A stretch of 5,884 bases of DNA, from positions 1 to 5,884 of the forward strand of contig PWQF01000094.1 in assembly GCA_003556865.1 (NCBI GenBank), given 5' to 3'. Positions 5,736 through 5,884 of the stretch are shown one piece after another (the first letter of the stretch is position 1; every line of letters begins with the position of its first letter). A program made the translations under genes and the position numbers. Source of the stretch: Elusimicrobiota bacterium. Lineage in GTDB: Bacteria; CG03; SLGR01; PWQF01. The notes beneath the pieces were generated by a model. The model had not been told where the DNA came from. It saw only the letters and a list, made by a program, of their open reading frames with translations, and searched no databases.

Positions 5736-5742
5736 AGGGAGG
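5736..5742 (+). promoter_or_regulatory. Strong ribosome binding site that fixes the start at 5748
   Basis: AGGGAGG lies five bases before ATG 5748. The reading frame is open upstream to an in-frame ATG at 5601, but that ATG has no ribosome binding site. The signal peptide begins exactly at 5748, so this site decides the start. Confidence 0.8.
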
Positions 5743-5747
5743 ATAAA

Positions 5748-5884
5748 ATGCATAAGAAAATTTTTATTTTTTGGGGACTCTTTTTATTTACAGCTTCAGG
5801 TGCCGGAGCCGGATGGCTGGAAGACGCACTTAAAGAAGAGACAAAAAAGATTTTGACGCCTGTCGTGCGCGACCTGGGACTGGG
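5748..5884 (+). CDS. Uncharacterised exported protein, N-terminal part (runs off right edge)
   Basis: Forty-five complete codons are visible. Residues 1-21 form a standard signal peptide: a basic head MHKK, an aromatic-rich hydrophobic core (IFIFWGLFLF) and a cleavage motif AGA at 19-21, so signal peptidase I should cut after residue 21. There is no lipobox cysteine. The mature start GWLEDALKEETKKILTPVV is amphipathic and is followed by RDLGLG. I do not recognise the family; an outer-membrane or periplasmic protein is possible but unsupported. The gene is transcribed away from the tRNA-dnaX cluster and is preceded by a long leader region. A weak promoter, TTAATA-N18-TATATT with its -10 box at 5724-5729, could serve it. 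Confidence 0.8.
   Translation, partial: MHKKIFIFWGLFLFTASGAGAGWLEDALKEETKKILTPVVRDLGL

Larger units (their letters stand above)
5296..5747. other. Divergent intergenic region, 452 bases without a recognised gene
   Basis: This region separates the minus-strand tRNA genes from the plus-strand exported-protein gene. Bases 5296-5450 are strongly AT-rich with T/A tracts and probably hold the tRNA-Ser promoter. Bases 5450-5555 are a GC-richer island with two hairpins. Bases 5555-5747 are AT-rich again and hold a short reading frame with a GGAGG site (5626-5685), one long-range inverted repeat, and the ribosome binding site of the downstream gene. I looked for an SRP RNA (often near dnaX) and a tmRNA signature on both strands and saw neither. 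Confidence 0.7.

Noticed and set aside
5601..5747. In-frame upstream ATG that would extend the exported protein by 49 residues
   Set aside because: No ribosome binding site at 5601, and the extension would bury the signal peptide; a strong AGGGAGG sits before ATG 5748.
5296..5747. SRP RNA or tmRNA gene near dnaX
   Set aside because: The GGAAG/GCAGC-type SRP tip and the tRNA-like 3' end of tmRNA were looked for on both strands and not found.

Overview
The window reads as chromosomal DNA of an anaerobic bacterium with moderate-to-low GC content. Anaerobic metabolism is inferred from a pyruvate:ferredoxin oxidoreductase of the split-subunit type (separate gamma, delta and alpha genes). The tRNA genes encode their own CCA ends. 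A lipoprotein and a second exported protein lie at the two edges. I cannot fix the phylum from the sequence; the dnaX and por proteins look like those of deep-branching anaerobes, and the alpha and delta subunits resemble the Thermotoga type. No insertion sequence, phage gene or CRISPR array is visible.

Almost everything lies on the minus strand, read from right to left. First come two tRNA genes, tRNA-Ser(GCT) at 5202-5295 and tRNA-Ala(CGC) at 5000-5075. Next is a DNA-maintenance block: dnaX (clamp-loader subunit), ybaB (nucleoid-associated protein) and recR (recombination mediator), packed with 1-2 base gaps. After a 34-base gap that carries a near-consensus sigma70-type promoter comes a metabolic block: porG, porD and porA, joined by overlapping stop/start codons, then a lipoprotein gene that overlaps porA by ATGA and runs off the left edge. 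The thiamine-diphosphate-binding beta subunit (porB), normally next to porA, is not in the window.

The right end (5296-5747) is a 452-base AT-rich divergent intergenic region. It holds a GC-richer island with two hairpins and a long-range inverted repeat, followed by the only plus-strand gene, an exported protein cut by the window edge.

The points most worth following up are: the probable leaderless promoter of porG, whose -35 box overlaps the recR stop codon; the lipoprotein in the place expected for porB; a run of nine A residues inside a small hairpin late in dnaX, a possible slippage site; and the unexplained structured island in the right-hand intergenic region. I found no clear new multi-gene system; the two uncharacterised exported proteins are the only truly unknown genes.
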